This document shows positions 4,934-11,694 of a stretch of 11,694 nt of DNA, piece after piece. The position numbers were made by a program, and so were the translations under genes. This DNA comes from Deltaproteobacteria bacterium (GTDB lineage: Bacteria; Desulfobacterota; Binatia; UBA9968), in assembly GCA_023250495.1 (NCBI GenBank), contig JAHFAP010000085.1:1-11694 (forward strand), in the 5' to 3' direction. How positions within the stretch are numbered: the stretch's first letter is position 1; the number at the start of each line of letters is the position of its first letter. Below the pieces are notes generated by a model that was given only the letters and a program-made list of their open reading frames with translations, searched no databases and was not told the origin of the DNA.

Positions 4934-6010
4934 GTGGCTTCTCTCAAAGAAAAAATCGGGCAACTGATCATGATTGGCGTCAAAGGAGAGACGCTAACCC
5001 CGGAGGAACAGCACTTACTTCGCGATCACCCCTTCGGCGGATTCATCCTCTTCAGCCACAACTTAAAAGAGCCGAAACAGATTCTCTCGCTTTGCCGGTC
5101 GTTGTGGCAAGCGAGCGGAGAGCTTCCTCCGTTCATCGCCATCGACCAGGAGGGAGGCAGGGTCCACCGGCTGCCAGCGCTTTTCACCCATTTTCCTTCC
5201 GCAGCCGCCCTGGGGCGCACGGGCAATGCCGAGCTTGCCTACCGAGTCGGCCTGGCAACGGCGCGCGAGCTATCGGCCGTCGGAATAAACCTCAACTTCG
5301 CTCCCGTCCTTGACGTTCATTCGAACCCGAACAATCCGATCATCGGAGATCGCTCTCTGAGTTCCGACCCAAAAGAAGTGACCCGCCTTGGGTGGGCGAT
5401 TGTTCGCGGGCTGAGAGAAGGCGGCGTGAATCCCTGCGTCAAGCATTTTCCCGGCCATGGAGACACGGCGCAGGACTCGCATCTTGAGCTTTCCGTCGTG
5501 CGCAAGGAGCTTGGTGAGATAAAGTCAGTCGAGCTTCTGCCTTTTACCGATGCCTGCCGCCGGCAGGTGGAGGCCCTCATGACCGCTCACGTCCTCTATC
5601 CCGCGCTCGACCCGAGCCATCCGGCCACACTTTCGCGACGCATCATCCCCGAGCTGCTGCGCGGCGAGCTGGGCTACGACGGAGTCGTTTTCGGAGACGA
5701 CCTGGAGATGAAGGCGATCAGCAAGAACTATCCGCCCGATGACGCGGCTCGGCTCAGCCTGCTTGCCGGCGTCGATGTGCTGTTATTCTGTCACCGGACC
5801 GAGCAAGCGGTAAGCGCCTTCGACTCTCTCTCCCGGGAGATAGAGAGGAATCCACAACTACGGGCGAGAGTCGAGGAAAGCTATCAGAGAATCCGTTCGC
5901 TGAAGATTCGGAAGGTCGCTGCTTTCACCGGCGCGCGGGAGGAGGAGCTTCCGAACTTGATTGGAGCGCGCCACCGGGAGATCGTCGAGGAGATTCAGGG
6001 CAGCCTGTAG
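4934..6010 (+). CDS. nagZ: Beta-N-acetylhexosaminidase NagZ (glycoside hydrolase family 3)
   Basis: NagZ removes N-acetylglucosamine from GlcNAc-1,6-anhydroMurNAc peptides during cell-wall recycling in the cytoplasm. The 358-residue single-domain GH3 protein shows IAIDQEGGRVHRLP (68-81), NFAPVLDVHSNPNNPIIGDR (121-140), VKHFPGHGDTAQDSH (169-183) and VVFGDDLEMKAI (251-262). In the third motif, Asp181-Ser-His183 is the NagZ-type general acid/base dyad; Asp255 is the likely nucleophile. There is no signal peptide, consistent with a cytosolic recycling enzyme rather than a secreted glucosidase. The start is GTG 4934 (MASLKEKIGQLIMIG), which matches the usual family N-terminus. There is no ribosome-binding site, and an extended -10 box ends 7 bases upstream, suggesting a leaderless mRNA. 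The 3' end overlaps convergent gshA by 16 bp. Confidence 0.95.
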   Translation: MASLKEKIGQLIMIGVKGETLTPEEQHLLRDHPFGGFILFSHNLKEPKQILSLCRSLWQASGELPPFIAIDQEGGRVHRLPALFTHFPSAAALGRTGNAELAYRVGLATARELSAVGINLNFAPVLDVHSNPNNPIIGDRSLSSDPKEVTRLGWAIVRGLREGGVNPCVKHFPGHGDTAQDSHLELSVVRKELGEIKSVELLPFTDACRRQVEALMTAHVLYPALDPSHPATLSRRIIPELLRGELGYDGVVFGDDLEMKAISKNYPPDDAARLSLLAGVDVLLFCHRTEQAVSAFDSLSREIERNPQLRARVEESYQRIRSLKIRKVAAFTGAREEELPNLIGARHREIVEEIQGSL

Positions 6011-7321
6011 GCGCTGTAGTCGATGAGTTTCTTGATGTCGTGCTCGAGCTCCCCTTCCCATTTCTCCAACAGAAGGTCCGCCGGGCACTTTCCCTGAGAG
6101 AGCAGATCCCGTAGGGGCCTCAAATAGATCGTCTCGTCATCCCCGTTTTCGTTCAGCGCCGCCTGCCGCCTGAGCCCTTCCCAGGCAATTTGTAACAGCT
6201 CTCTGGCCAGATCGAGAAGAGAGAAACGGCGGACACGCGCCGCAAGGGCATAGCGGTGCGAGTCGTGATAGAGCTCCATCCTTTCGTCCCACGACCAGCC
6301 CTTGACGAGATCCCACGATGCCTGGAGGCAGTCGGCGTCATATAACAGCCCTTTGATGAGCGCGGGCAAGGCCGGCATCAGCTCGGGCGGCTGGCTGTCC
6401 GCGGAGCGCGCCTCCATGTAGCGCTTGATCCTCACCTCGGGGAAGAGCGTCGTCAGATGGAGATCCCAATCCTCGATCGTCGCGCTCTGGCCCATGTGGC
6501 CGCGCGTCAGGAAGTGGCGGAAAGGGATTCCCGTCAAATCGATGTAGGCGCCGTCGCGCATGATGAAGTACATCGGGACATCGAGCGCGTACTCCACATA
6601 ATGGGCAAATGAGACACCGGGATCGAAGGCGAACCGCAGCAACCCGCAGCGAGCTTTGTCCGTATCGGTCCAGATGTGTCCGCGGAAGCTCTTGTAGCCG
6701 TTGAGACGCCCCTCGGAGATCGGCGAGTTGGCAAAGATCGCCGTCAACAGCGGCGCCAGCCCCATGGCGACCCGAAACTTCGCCATCGCGTCCCGCTCAT
6801 CGCTGTAATCGATGTTGGCCTGGACCGTGGCCGTTTGCTTCATCATCCGCTGTCCCAGCGTCCCCACCTTCGGCATGTAGGGCCCCATGATCCGGTAGCG
6901 CTTCTTCGGCACCCACTCGATCTCTTCCAAGGAGCTCACCGGCTGAATCCCCAGGCCGAGAAAGACTAAATTCATCCGCTTCGACACCTCCAGCAACTCG
7001 CGAATGTGCTGCGTGAACTCCGCGTGCGTGCAATGGATGCTCTCGCAAGGCTCGCCGCTAAGCTCGATCTGCCCTCCCGGCTCTAGATGGATCTGGGCAT
7101 TCCCACGCACGAGGGCGATCACGTGCCCCTCCTCCTCCAACGGCTGCCAGTTGTACTCTTCGATGAGCGCCCTGAGAATGGACTCGACCCCGCCGGGGCC
7201 TGAATAGGAGATCGCCTTGGCGCTCTCGCGCCTGATCCCGATCTTTTCATACTCGGTGCCAACCCGCCATTTTGAGCGCGGCTTGCCCGAGTTGTGGAAG
7301 TATTCCTCCAGCTCCCGCGAG

Positions 7322-7338
<17 letters not shown>
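5995..7338 (-). CDS. gshA: Glutamate--cysteine ligase, plant-type (GCS2 family)
   Basis: The enzyme makes gamma-glutamylcysteine from glutamate and cysteine with ATP, the first step towards glutathione or related thiols. The 447-residue product shows RVGTEYEKIGI (25-35), the metal and substrate signature LEPGGQIELSGEP (85-97), RYRIMGPYMPKVG (147-159), MKQTATVQANIDYSDE (166-181) and SFRGHIWTDTDKARCG, all typical of the plant/alphaproteobacterial GCS2 branch rather than E. coli-type GshA. No gshB is visible here, so the final product (glutathione, or an EgtA-like use in ergothioneine synthesis) is open. ATG 7338 lies 17 bp inside the end of mtnA and lacks a ribosome-binding site, so translation is probably coupled to mtnA. 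The stop overlaps the end of nagZ on the opposite strand. Confidence 0.93.
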
Positions 7339-8356
<1,018 letters not shown>

Positions 8357-8385
8357 GGCCACGCTTCCTATTTTGCAGGAGGCTG

Positions 8386-8415
8386 AGTATAGTAAGGAGA
8401 CAAAGGGAGCGTCAA
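8386..8415 (-). promoter_or_regulatory. Sigma70-type promoter of mtnA-gshA
   Basis: On the minus strand TTGACG (8415-8410) and TATACT (8391-8386) are separated by 18 bp, each five of six matches to consensus. Transcription would begin near 8379, giving a leader of about 22 nt containing AGGAAG before ATG 8356. This is the strongest promoter-like signal in the window. It lies in the 60-65 bp spacer shared with the divergent small ORF at 8422. Confidence 0.65.
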
Positions 8416-8421
8416 GGGCTG

Positions 8422-8676
8422 GTGAACTTTCACGCCATTCTGGGTTATCTCTCCGGGCTCTATTTCATCAAAGCGGACCTCGATGCGTCAACGCTTCTTC
8501 GCACGGTCGCCCTCATACACATTTTCGACGCGATGCTCTGCGGGCTGATCGCGGGCCAAAACGGCCGCAATAAAAAAATTTGGAGCGCGGCCGGCCTCTG
8601 CTTAGGCATCTGGGCCTTGGCGACGCTCTTCTTGCTTCCGGCAAAGCGGCCAGCAATCAAAAGAGCTGCCGATTAA
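8422..8676 (+). CDS. Small predicted membrane protein, function unknown
   Basis: The 84-residue ORF starts at GTG 8422 (MNFHAILGYLSGLYFIKADL) and has two hydrophobic stretches, about residues 26-46 (ending in GLIAGQNGRNKK) and 53-73 (WSAAGLCLGIWALATLFLLP), followed by a basic tail. Helix, small basic loop (GRNKK), helix ending in LLPAK resembles the C-terminal part of many short uncharacterised bacterial membrane proteins, but I cannot name a family. It fills the gap exactly: it begins 60 bp from divergent mtnA and ends 3 bp from the convergent acpS stop, and has no competing long ORF on the other strand. The ribosome-binding site (AGGGAG, about 12 bases upstream) is weak and there is no ATG option upstream. 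Probably real; no function assigned. Confidence 0.6.
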   Translation: MNFHAILGYLSGLYFIKADLDASTLLRTVALIHIFDAMLCGLIAGQNGRNKKIWSAAGLCLGIWALATLFLLPAKRPAIKRAAD

Positions 8677-8679
8677 AGC

Positions 8680-9069
8680 TCACTCATCCTGAGCGATGAC
8701 GTAGGCGAGCGCGTGAGACTCGGTGTGCGTGATCGATAGCGACAGACGCTGGATTCCCAGTTTTCGCGCGAAGGCGGAGGTGTGGTTATGAAGCACCACC
8801 TCGGGCCTTCCTCCCAGCGCAGGCACAACTTCGATGTTCAACCAGCTCACCTTTGATCCCCAACCCCTGCCGAGGGCCTTCATCACGGCCTCCTTGGCAG
8901 CGAAGCGGCCCGCATAGCTTTCGTACTTGCCGCGCCGTTTCCTCTCGCAGTAGCGGATCTCCTTTTCCGTATAGACCCGGGCGCGGAACCTTTCGCCGAT
9001 TCTGCCGTCCTCCAAGGCGCGCCTGATGCGCGCCACCTCGACCATATCGACCCCGACGCTCACGATCAT
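8680..9069 (-). CDS. acpS: Holo-[acyl-carrier-protein] synthase
   Basis: AcpS transfers 4'-phosphopantetheine from CoA to the serine of acyl carrier protein, activating it for fatty-acid synthesis. The 129-residue product starts MIVSVGVDMVEVARIRRALE and contains YAGRFAAKEAVMKALGRGWG (52-71) and LSITHTESHALAYVIAQ near the end, the signatures of the short AcpS-type phosphopantetheinyl transferases. Asp8 and Glu60 are the expected magnesium ligands. ATG 9069 is chosen from the family N-terminus; the frame stays open to a TTG at 9105, but the extra 12 residues are not family-like and carry a promoter-like TTGACA. No ribosome-binding site precedes ATG 9069. The enzyme consumes CoA, the end product of the pathway fed by panB and panC, but the genes are not in one operon. 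Confidence 0.95.
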   Translation of the reverse strand: MIVSVGVDMVEVARIRRALEDGRIGERFRARVYTEKEIRYCERKRRGKYESYAGRFAAKEAVMKALGRGWGSKVSWLNIEVVPALGGRPEVVLHNHTSAFARKLGIQRLSLSITHTESHALAYVIAQDE

Positions 9070-9076
9070 GGGAGAG

Positions 9077-9105
9077 AGTTTGCCCTCGCCACCCAGCAGT
9101 GTCAA
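9077..9105 (-). promoter_or_regulatory. Candidate acpS promoter giving a leaderless mRNA
   Basis: On the minus strand a perfect TTGACA (9105-9100) is followed after 17 bp by CAAACT (9082-9077), three of six matches to the -10 consensus. The predicted transcription start is at 9069-9070, the acpS ATG itself, which agrees with the lack of a ribosome-binding site there. Confidence 0.35.
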
Positions 9106-9127
9106 CTGTGAGGTGGCCTCGCCCCGC

Positions 9128-9156
9128 TTTACAAGACCTCGCTCCCTGCTTAAACT
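9128..9156 (+). promoter_or_regulatory. Candidate promoter of the lipoprotein/hydrolase gene
   Basis: TTTACA (9128-9133) and TAAACT (9151-9156) are separated by 17 bp, matching the sigma70 consensus at five and four positions. Transcription would begin near 9163, leaving a leader of about 28 nt before ATG 9191 with a GGGA eight bases before it. Confidence 0.45.
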
Positions 9157-9190
9157 GACAATCCATTTGATCCATCAACGGGAAATGCAG

Positions 9191-9394
9191 ATGAAGCGAG
9201 TGATGTTGATTGCAGCTTCGCTTCTTCTAGCCGGATGCACGGCCGCTCAACTGACAACGACAGGCGGACCGAGACCCGCGCCCACGCCGAAGAAGTTCAG
9301 CCGCCCTCTTGACCTCGCGGATCTCCGTAAAGAGATGCCCGTAGATCATTCGGCAACAGGTAAGATCATCTACATCGGAGTCTATGGGGGGTGA
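9191..9394 (+). CDS. Lipoprotein N-terminal fragment of a frameshifted alpha/beta hydrolase
   Basis: The 67-residue frame starts MKRVMLIAASLLLAGCTAAQ, a lipoprotein signal peptide with lipobox LAGC (cysteine 16), followed by a proline-rich linker (GGPRPAPTPKK) and then KIIYIGVYGG before a TGA. IIYI looks like the first core strand of an alpha/beta hydrolase. The frame stops in the loop of a G6/C7 hairpin (9386-9404). Removing one G from the G-run joins it in frame to the downstream hydrolase (GVYGG-EVPPWDRARYF), so this is best read as the 5' part of one disrupted gene of about 265 codons encoding a membrane-anchored esterase-like lipoprotein. ATG 9185 is an alternative start two codons earlier. 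Whether the shift is a sequencing error, a real mutation, phase variation or programmed frameshifting cannot be told from this sequence. Confidence 0.7.
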   Translation: MKRVMLIAASLLLAGCTAAQLTTTGGPRPAPTPKKFSRPLDLADLRKEMPVDHSATGKIIYIGVYGG

Positions 9395-9983
9395 GGTCCC
9401 CCCCTGGGATCGGGCCCGATACTTCAATCCAAAGGACTGGCCCCCTTACAAGAATGTGCGTCAAGAGGAGGAGTTGAACGAGACCGCTTTCCATGAGTCG
9501 CTGATGCATGTGCTGGCAATCCAGATCTCCAGACTGTTTCCCAACAGCATCACTCTCATGATCAGAGGAGACAGCGAGGTGGTCGTGGATGTCGTCAAAT
9601 ACCTGTACTCCCCTGGAGACAAAATCTATCTTGCGGGACACAGTCAGGGCGGCGCCGTTGTCGGAGACTCCGTCTACGAACTCAAGAAGCGGGGGATCCC
9701 CGTCCAGATGATAGCCCAGATGGAGGGTTTCCGCTCTTACGTGACTGTGCCCAGCAACGTGGCTCGGGCCTTCAACTTCTATGTCCCATCCAACTTTGCA
9801 TTCTGTCCTGGCCGGGACAAGCTCGAGGCGGAGGCGCCGGCTCTCACTCGGGTGTCCAACGTCCCGATTGAAAATCCCCGCGGCCCGTTTACCGGCTTCT
9901 GCGCCGATCATCGAAACATCGACAGCGATCCACGAGTGTGGAAAACCATCCTCAAATACGTCATAGACTCCGCGGGTTCGTGA
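9384..9983 (+). CDS. Alpha/beta hydrolase domain, 3' part of the frameshifted lipoprotein gene
   Basis: This frame carries the catalytic region: KIYLAGHSQGGAVVGDSVYE (80-99) contains the nucleophile elbow GHSQGG with Ser87. FCADHRNIDSDPRVWKTIL near the end holds a plausible catalytic histidine (His176), followed by a short terminal helix. This is a lipase/esterase-type alpha/beta hydrolase fold, substrate unknown. The nominal ATG at 9384 lies inside the upstream lipoprotein frame and has no ribosome-binding site, so independent initiation is unlikely. The frame most likely continues 9191-9394 after a one-base shift in the G-run at 9386-9391. It ends 11 bp before the pirin gene, which may be co-transcribed. 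Confidence 0.75.
   Translation: MGGEVPPWDRARYFNPKDWPPYKNVRQEEELNETAFHESLMHVLAIQISRLFPNSITLMIRGDSEVVVDVVKYLYSPGDKIYLAGHSQGGAVVGDSVYELKKRGIPVQMIAQMEGFRSYVTVPSNVARAFNFYVPSNFAFCPGRDKLEAEAPALTRVSNVPIENPRGPFTGFCADHRNIDSDPRVWKTILKYVIDSAGS
9386..9404 (+). other. G6-TGAGGT-C7 hairpin at the frameshift junction
   Basis: Six G (9386-9391) and seven C (9398-9404) flank the hexamer TGAGGT, giving a six-pair all-GC stem. The TGA that ends the lipoprotein frame (9392-9394) sits in the loop. The reading frame of the hydrolase differs from that of the signal peptide by exactly one base at this G-run. Confidence 0.8.
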
Positions 9984-9994
9984 GAAACATAAAG

Positions 9995-10693
9995 ATGATC
10001 ACACTACGGCGGAGCGATGACAGAGGACATACGAAGCTGAGCTGGCTCGACAGCTACCATTCCTTCTCATTCGGCGACTATCACGACCGGCGCTACATGG
10101 GCTTCCGCGATCTCAGAGTGATCAATGAAGACACGGTAAGCCCCGGGAAGGGCTTTGGCGCTCACTCGCACGGCGACATGGAGATCATCACCTATATCTT
10201 GGACGGCGCGGTGGAACACAAGGACAGCGTGGGCAACGAAACGGTCATCGTTCCTGCAGAAGTCCAACGGATGAGCGCTGGAACGGGAATCAGTCACAGC
10301 GAGTATAACCATTCAAAGACGGAGCCGGTTCACTTCTTGCAAATATGGATATTGCCGCAACAGCAAAATCTCACGCCTTCCTATGAGCAGCGCTCCTTTG
10401 AGATCGACAAGAATCGCGGCCGGTGGATCCTCGTCGCAGCCAGAGACGGGCGTGACGGCGCCGTCAAGGTACACCAGGATATTGACCTGTCGGTGGCCAT
10501 TCTGCTTCCGGGCCAGCAGGTAACCTACCGGCTGAGGCCGGACCGTCACGCTTGGCTGCAGGCGGCACGCGGAGGGGTGACGCTCAATGGCGCAGTGCTG
10601 AACGCGGGCGATGGCGCAGCCGTAAGCGAAGAAGAAATTCTGGAAATCAGGGCCCTCGAGCCGGCTGAAATCCTCCTGTTCGATCTCGCCTAG
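9995..10693 (+). CDS. Pirin family protein, YhhW-like (quercetin 2,3-dioxygenase type)
   Basis: Pirins are bicupin, metal-binding cytosolic proteins; E. coli YhhW, the closest relative I recognise, has quercetinase activity in vitro, but its physiological role is unclear. From ATG 9995 the 232 residues align end to end with that type: MITLRRSDDRGHTKLSWLDS, HSFSFGDYHDRRYMGFRDLR, GKGFGAHSHGDMEIITYIL, MSAGTGISHSEYNHS and LQIWILPQQ. The metal ligands are all present: His57, His59, His101 and Glu103. The open frame continues 19 codons upstream, but that stretch overlaps the hydrolase gene and is not family-like. The ribosome-binding site is weak, and the start lies 11 bp after the hydrolase stop, suggesting co-transcription. 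An inverted tandem-repeat hairpin begins three bases after the stop. Confidence 0.94.
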   Translation: MITLRRSDDRGHTKLSWLDSYHSFSFGDYHDRRYMGFRDLRVINEDTVSPGKGFGAHSHGDMEIITYILDGAVEHKDSVGNETVIVPAEVQRMSAGTGISHSEYNHSKTEPVHFLQIWILPQQQNLTPSYEQRSFEIDKNRGRWILVAARDGRDGAVKVHQDIDLSVAILLPGQQVTYRLRPDRHAWLQAARGGVTLNGAVLNAGDGAAVSEEEILEIRALEPAEILLFDLA

Positions 10694-10696
10694 AAG

Positions 10697-10758
10697 TGGA
10701 ATATTGGAGTATTGGAGTGTTGGAGTTTTTGCAGGACCCATCACTCCATTACTCCATC
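10697..10758. repeat. Inverted tandem-repeat hairpin B (8-bp TGGAGTNT units)
   Basis: Four 8-bp units, TGGAATAT, TGGAGTAT, TGGAGTGT and TGGAGTTT, run head to tail (10697-10728). After a 14-nt loop come two units in inverted sense, ACTCCATT and ACTCCATC (10743-10758). TGGAGTATTGGAGT pairs with ACTCCATTACTCCA with one mismatch, and can slide along the left arm. It begins three bases after the pirin stop codon. No T-run follows on either strand, so it is not a classical intrinsic terminator. Confidence 0.8.
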
Positions 10759-10765
10759 TCGCTCG

Positions 10766-10794
10766 TTGACTCGCGAGAGCTGTTAGCGTAAGAA
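10766..10794 (+). promoter_or_regulatory. Weak candidate promoter of the substrate-binding protein gene
   Basis: TTGACT (10766-10771) is five of six matches to the -35 consensus. After 17 bp comes TAAGAA (10789-10794), a poor -10. The gene clearly needs a promoter in the 125-bp spacer after pirin, and this is the best pair seen by eye. Transcription would start near 10801, just before GAGAGGAGA. Confidence 0.3.
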
Positions 10795-10819
10795 TCTGCG
10801 GAGAGGAGAAATCTATCCT

Positions 10820-11694
10820 GTGTTTCGACCTATCCCGCTCAGTTTAGTCCTCAGCTCTTTTTTCCTGACAGGTTCGTTAGTGAGTTTCCCCGAGGCCTGG
10901 GGTCAGAAAGCGGTCATCAAGATCGCGACCCAAAGCCCTCTCTCAGGCGAGCAGGCGGCCCTGGGCGAGCAGGTCAAGCTGGGGGCGCAACTTGCGGTGG
11001 AGGAATCGGTAAAGAATTTCCGCGCCCTGGGATACGAGCTGATTTTTGTGCCGTACGACGATCAGGCGAAGCCGGAAGTGGGCGTGGCCAACGCCAGAAA
11101 CATCGTTGCGGATCCGGACATCCTGCTGGTAGTCGGCCACTTCAACTCCGGCGTGGCCCTGCCCGCGTCGGAGATCTACAAAGACTCGGTGCTGGCGATG
11201 ATCTCCCCCGCCAACACCGCCATTGAGATCACGGATCGCGGCTACCCCAACGTCAACCGCGTCTGCGGCCGCGACGACATCCAGGGGCCCGTCGGCGCGA
11301 GATTCGCCGCGAAGGATCTAAAGCTCAAGTCGGTCTACATCGTTCATGACAAGACGCTCTACGGTCAAGGGATCGCCGACACCTTCCGCGAAGAGGCCAA
11401 GAAACAGGGGATTAAAATCCTCGGCTATGACGGGACCGAGGAGCGCTCGAACTTCGCGCCGATGATCATCCCGATCAAGGTGAAAGCGCCCGATCTAGTT
11501 TACTTCGGCGGCATCTATCATCAGGGAGGGCTGCTGCTCAAACAGATACGGGAGAAAGGGGTCAAGGCGACCTTTATGGGACCGGATGGGTTGGACTCGT
11601 CGGAGACAGTGAAGATCGCCGGCCAGCATGTCATTGGAACCTACTACACCACCGTGGCGGGGCCTATGGATTCCTATCCGGAGTCGGCCGCCTT
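10820..11694 (+). CDS. Branched-chain amino-acid type ABC transporter substrate-binding protein (3' end outside window)
   Basis: This is a periplasmic receptor of the LivJ/LivK (peripla_BP_6) type, which delivers branched-chain amino acids or related small ligands to an ABC permease. It begins at GTG 10820 with AGAGGAGA about ten bases upstream. The first about 29 residues (MFRPIPLSLVLSSFFLTGSL then VSFPEAWGQ) form a signal peptide. The mature part opens with IKIATQSPLSGEQAALGEQV, the family's typical first strand, followed by VPYDDQAKPEVGVANAR, VVGHFNSGVALPASEIY, MISPANTAIEITDRGYPNVN, VYIVHDKTLYGQGIADTF and VYFGGIYHQGGLLLKQIREK. 291 codons are present and the frame is open at the window end, so about the last quarter is missing. 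The true ligand and the permease genes are not visible. Confidence 0.92.
   Translation, partial: MFRPIPLSLVLSSFFLTGSLVSFPEAWGQKAVIKIATQSPLSGEQAALGEQVKLGAQLAVEESVKNFRALGYELIFVPYDDQAKPEVGVANARNIVADPDILLVVGHFNSGVALPASEIYKDSVLAMISPANTAIEITDRGYPNVNRVCGRDDIQGPVGARFAAKDLKLKSVYIVHDKTLYGQGIADTFREEAKKQGIKILGYDGTEERSNFAPMIIPIKVKAPDLVYFGGIYHQGGLLLKQIREKGVKATFMGPDGLDSSETVKIAGQHVIGTYYTTVAGPMDSYPESAA

Noticed and set aside
4808..4963. 52-residue N-terminal extension of the vapB frame
   Set aside because: It crosses the vapB/nagZ promoter region, is rich in Cys, Arg and Thr unlike any antitoxin, and a strong ribosome-binding site marks ATG 4807 instead.
4934..6010. Secreted GH3 beta-glucosidase instead of NagZ
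   Set aside because: No signal peptide, single-domain length of 358 residues, and the DSH dyad after KHFPGHGDT is typical of NagZ.
9366..9911. Open frame of 181 codons on the minus strand
   Set aside because: Antisense to the hydrolase domain with its clear GHSQGG motif; no family resemblance.
10697..10758. CRISPR-like or att-site reading of the tandem repeats
   Set aside because: Units are only 8 bp with no spacers, arms are inverted, and there are no cas, integrase or transposase genes in the window.
10697..10758. Simple intrinsic terminator for the pirin gene
   Set aside because: The stem is imperfect and AT-containing with no T-run on either strand; kept as a repeat hairpin instead.

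Overview
This window reads as a piece of chromosome from a Gram-negative bacterium, moderately GC-rich, without plasmid, phage or IS genes. The gene set suggests a Desulfobacterota-like ('deltaproteobacterial') or related uncultivated lineage: a deoxynucleoside kinase next to panB/panC, a DUF502 membrane protein, a plant-type glutamate-cysteine ligase, a lipoprotein and a branched-chain amino-acid type binding protein. This taxonomic reading is inference only.

Layout. From 4807 down to 83 everything lies on the minus strand, in transcription order: vapB-vapC (toxin-antitoxin), deoxynucleoside kinase, a structured leader with an intrinsic terminator, panB, panC, a DUF502 membrane protein, smpB and the tmRNA gene ssrA. 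On the plus strand from 4934 is nagZ, divergent from vapBC and overlapping the 3' end of gshA by 16 bp. The minus-strand pair mtnA-gshA (17-bp overlap) has a good sigma70-type promoter at 8386-8415. A small membrane-protein ORF at 8422 (+) fills the gap up to acpS (-). From 9191 on the plus strand come a lipoprotein/alpha-beta hydrolase split by a frameshift, a YhhW-like pirin, and a secreted branched-chain amino-acid type substrate-binding protein that runs off the window end.

How the genes relate. panB and panC make pantothenate, the precursor of CoA, and AcpS uses CoA to activate acyl carrier protein, but the two loci are separate transcription units. SsrA and SmpB form the trans-translation ribosome-rescue pair. 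MtnA (methionine salvage) and GshA (gamma-glutamylcysteine synthesis) are both sulfur-amino-acid enzymes and appear translationally coupled. NagZ belongs to cell-wall recycling.

Most notable points: (1) a leader of about 100 nt with a strong hairpin and an intrinsic terminator whose T-tract touches the panB start region, so panB expression probably requires conditional read-through; (2) three intergenic hairpins of the same architecture, short 7-8 bp tandem units on one arm and inverted on the other, but built from three unrelated unit sequences, each starting at or within a few bases of a stop codon; (3) a G6-TGA-C7 hairpin exactly at the frameshift of the hydrolase lipoprotein; (4) an operator-like palindrome over the nagZ -10 box and start codon in the vapBC/nagZ divergent spacer; (5) several genes whose apparent promoters put the transcription start at or within a few bases of the start codon. 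I see no CRISPR array, transposase, integrase or obvious new multi-gene defence system.
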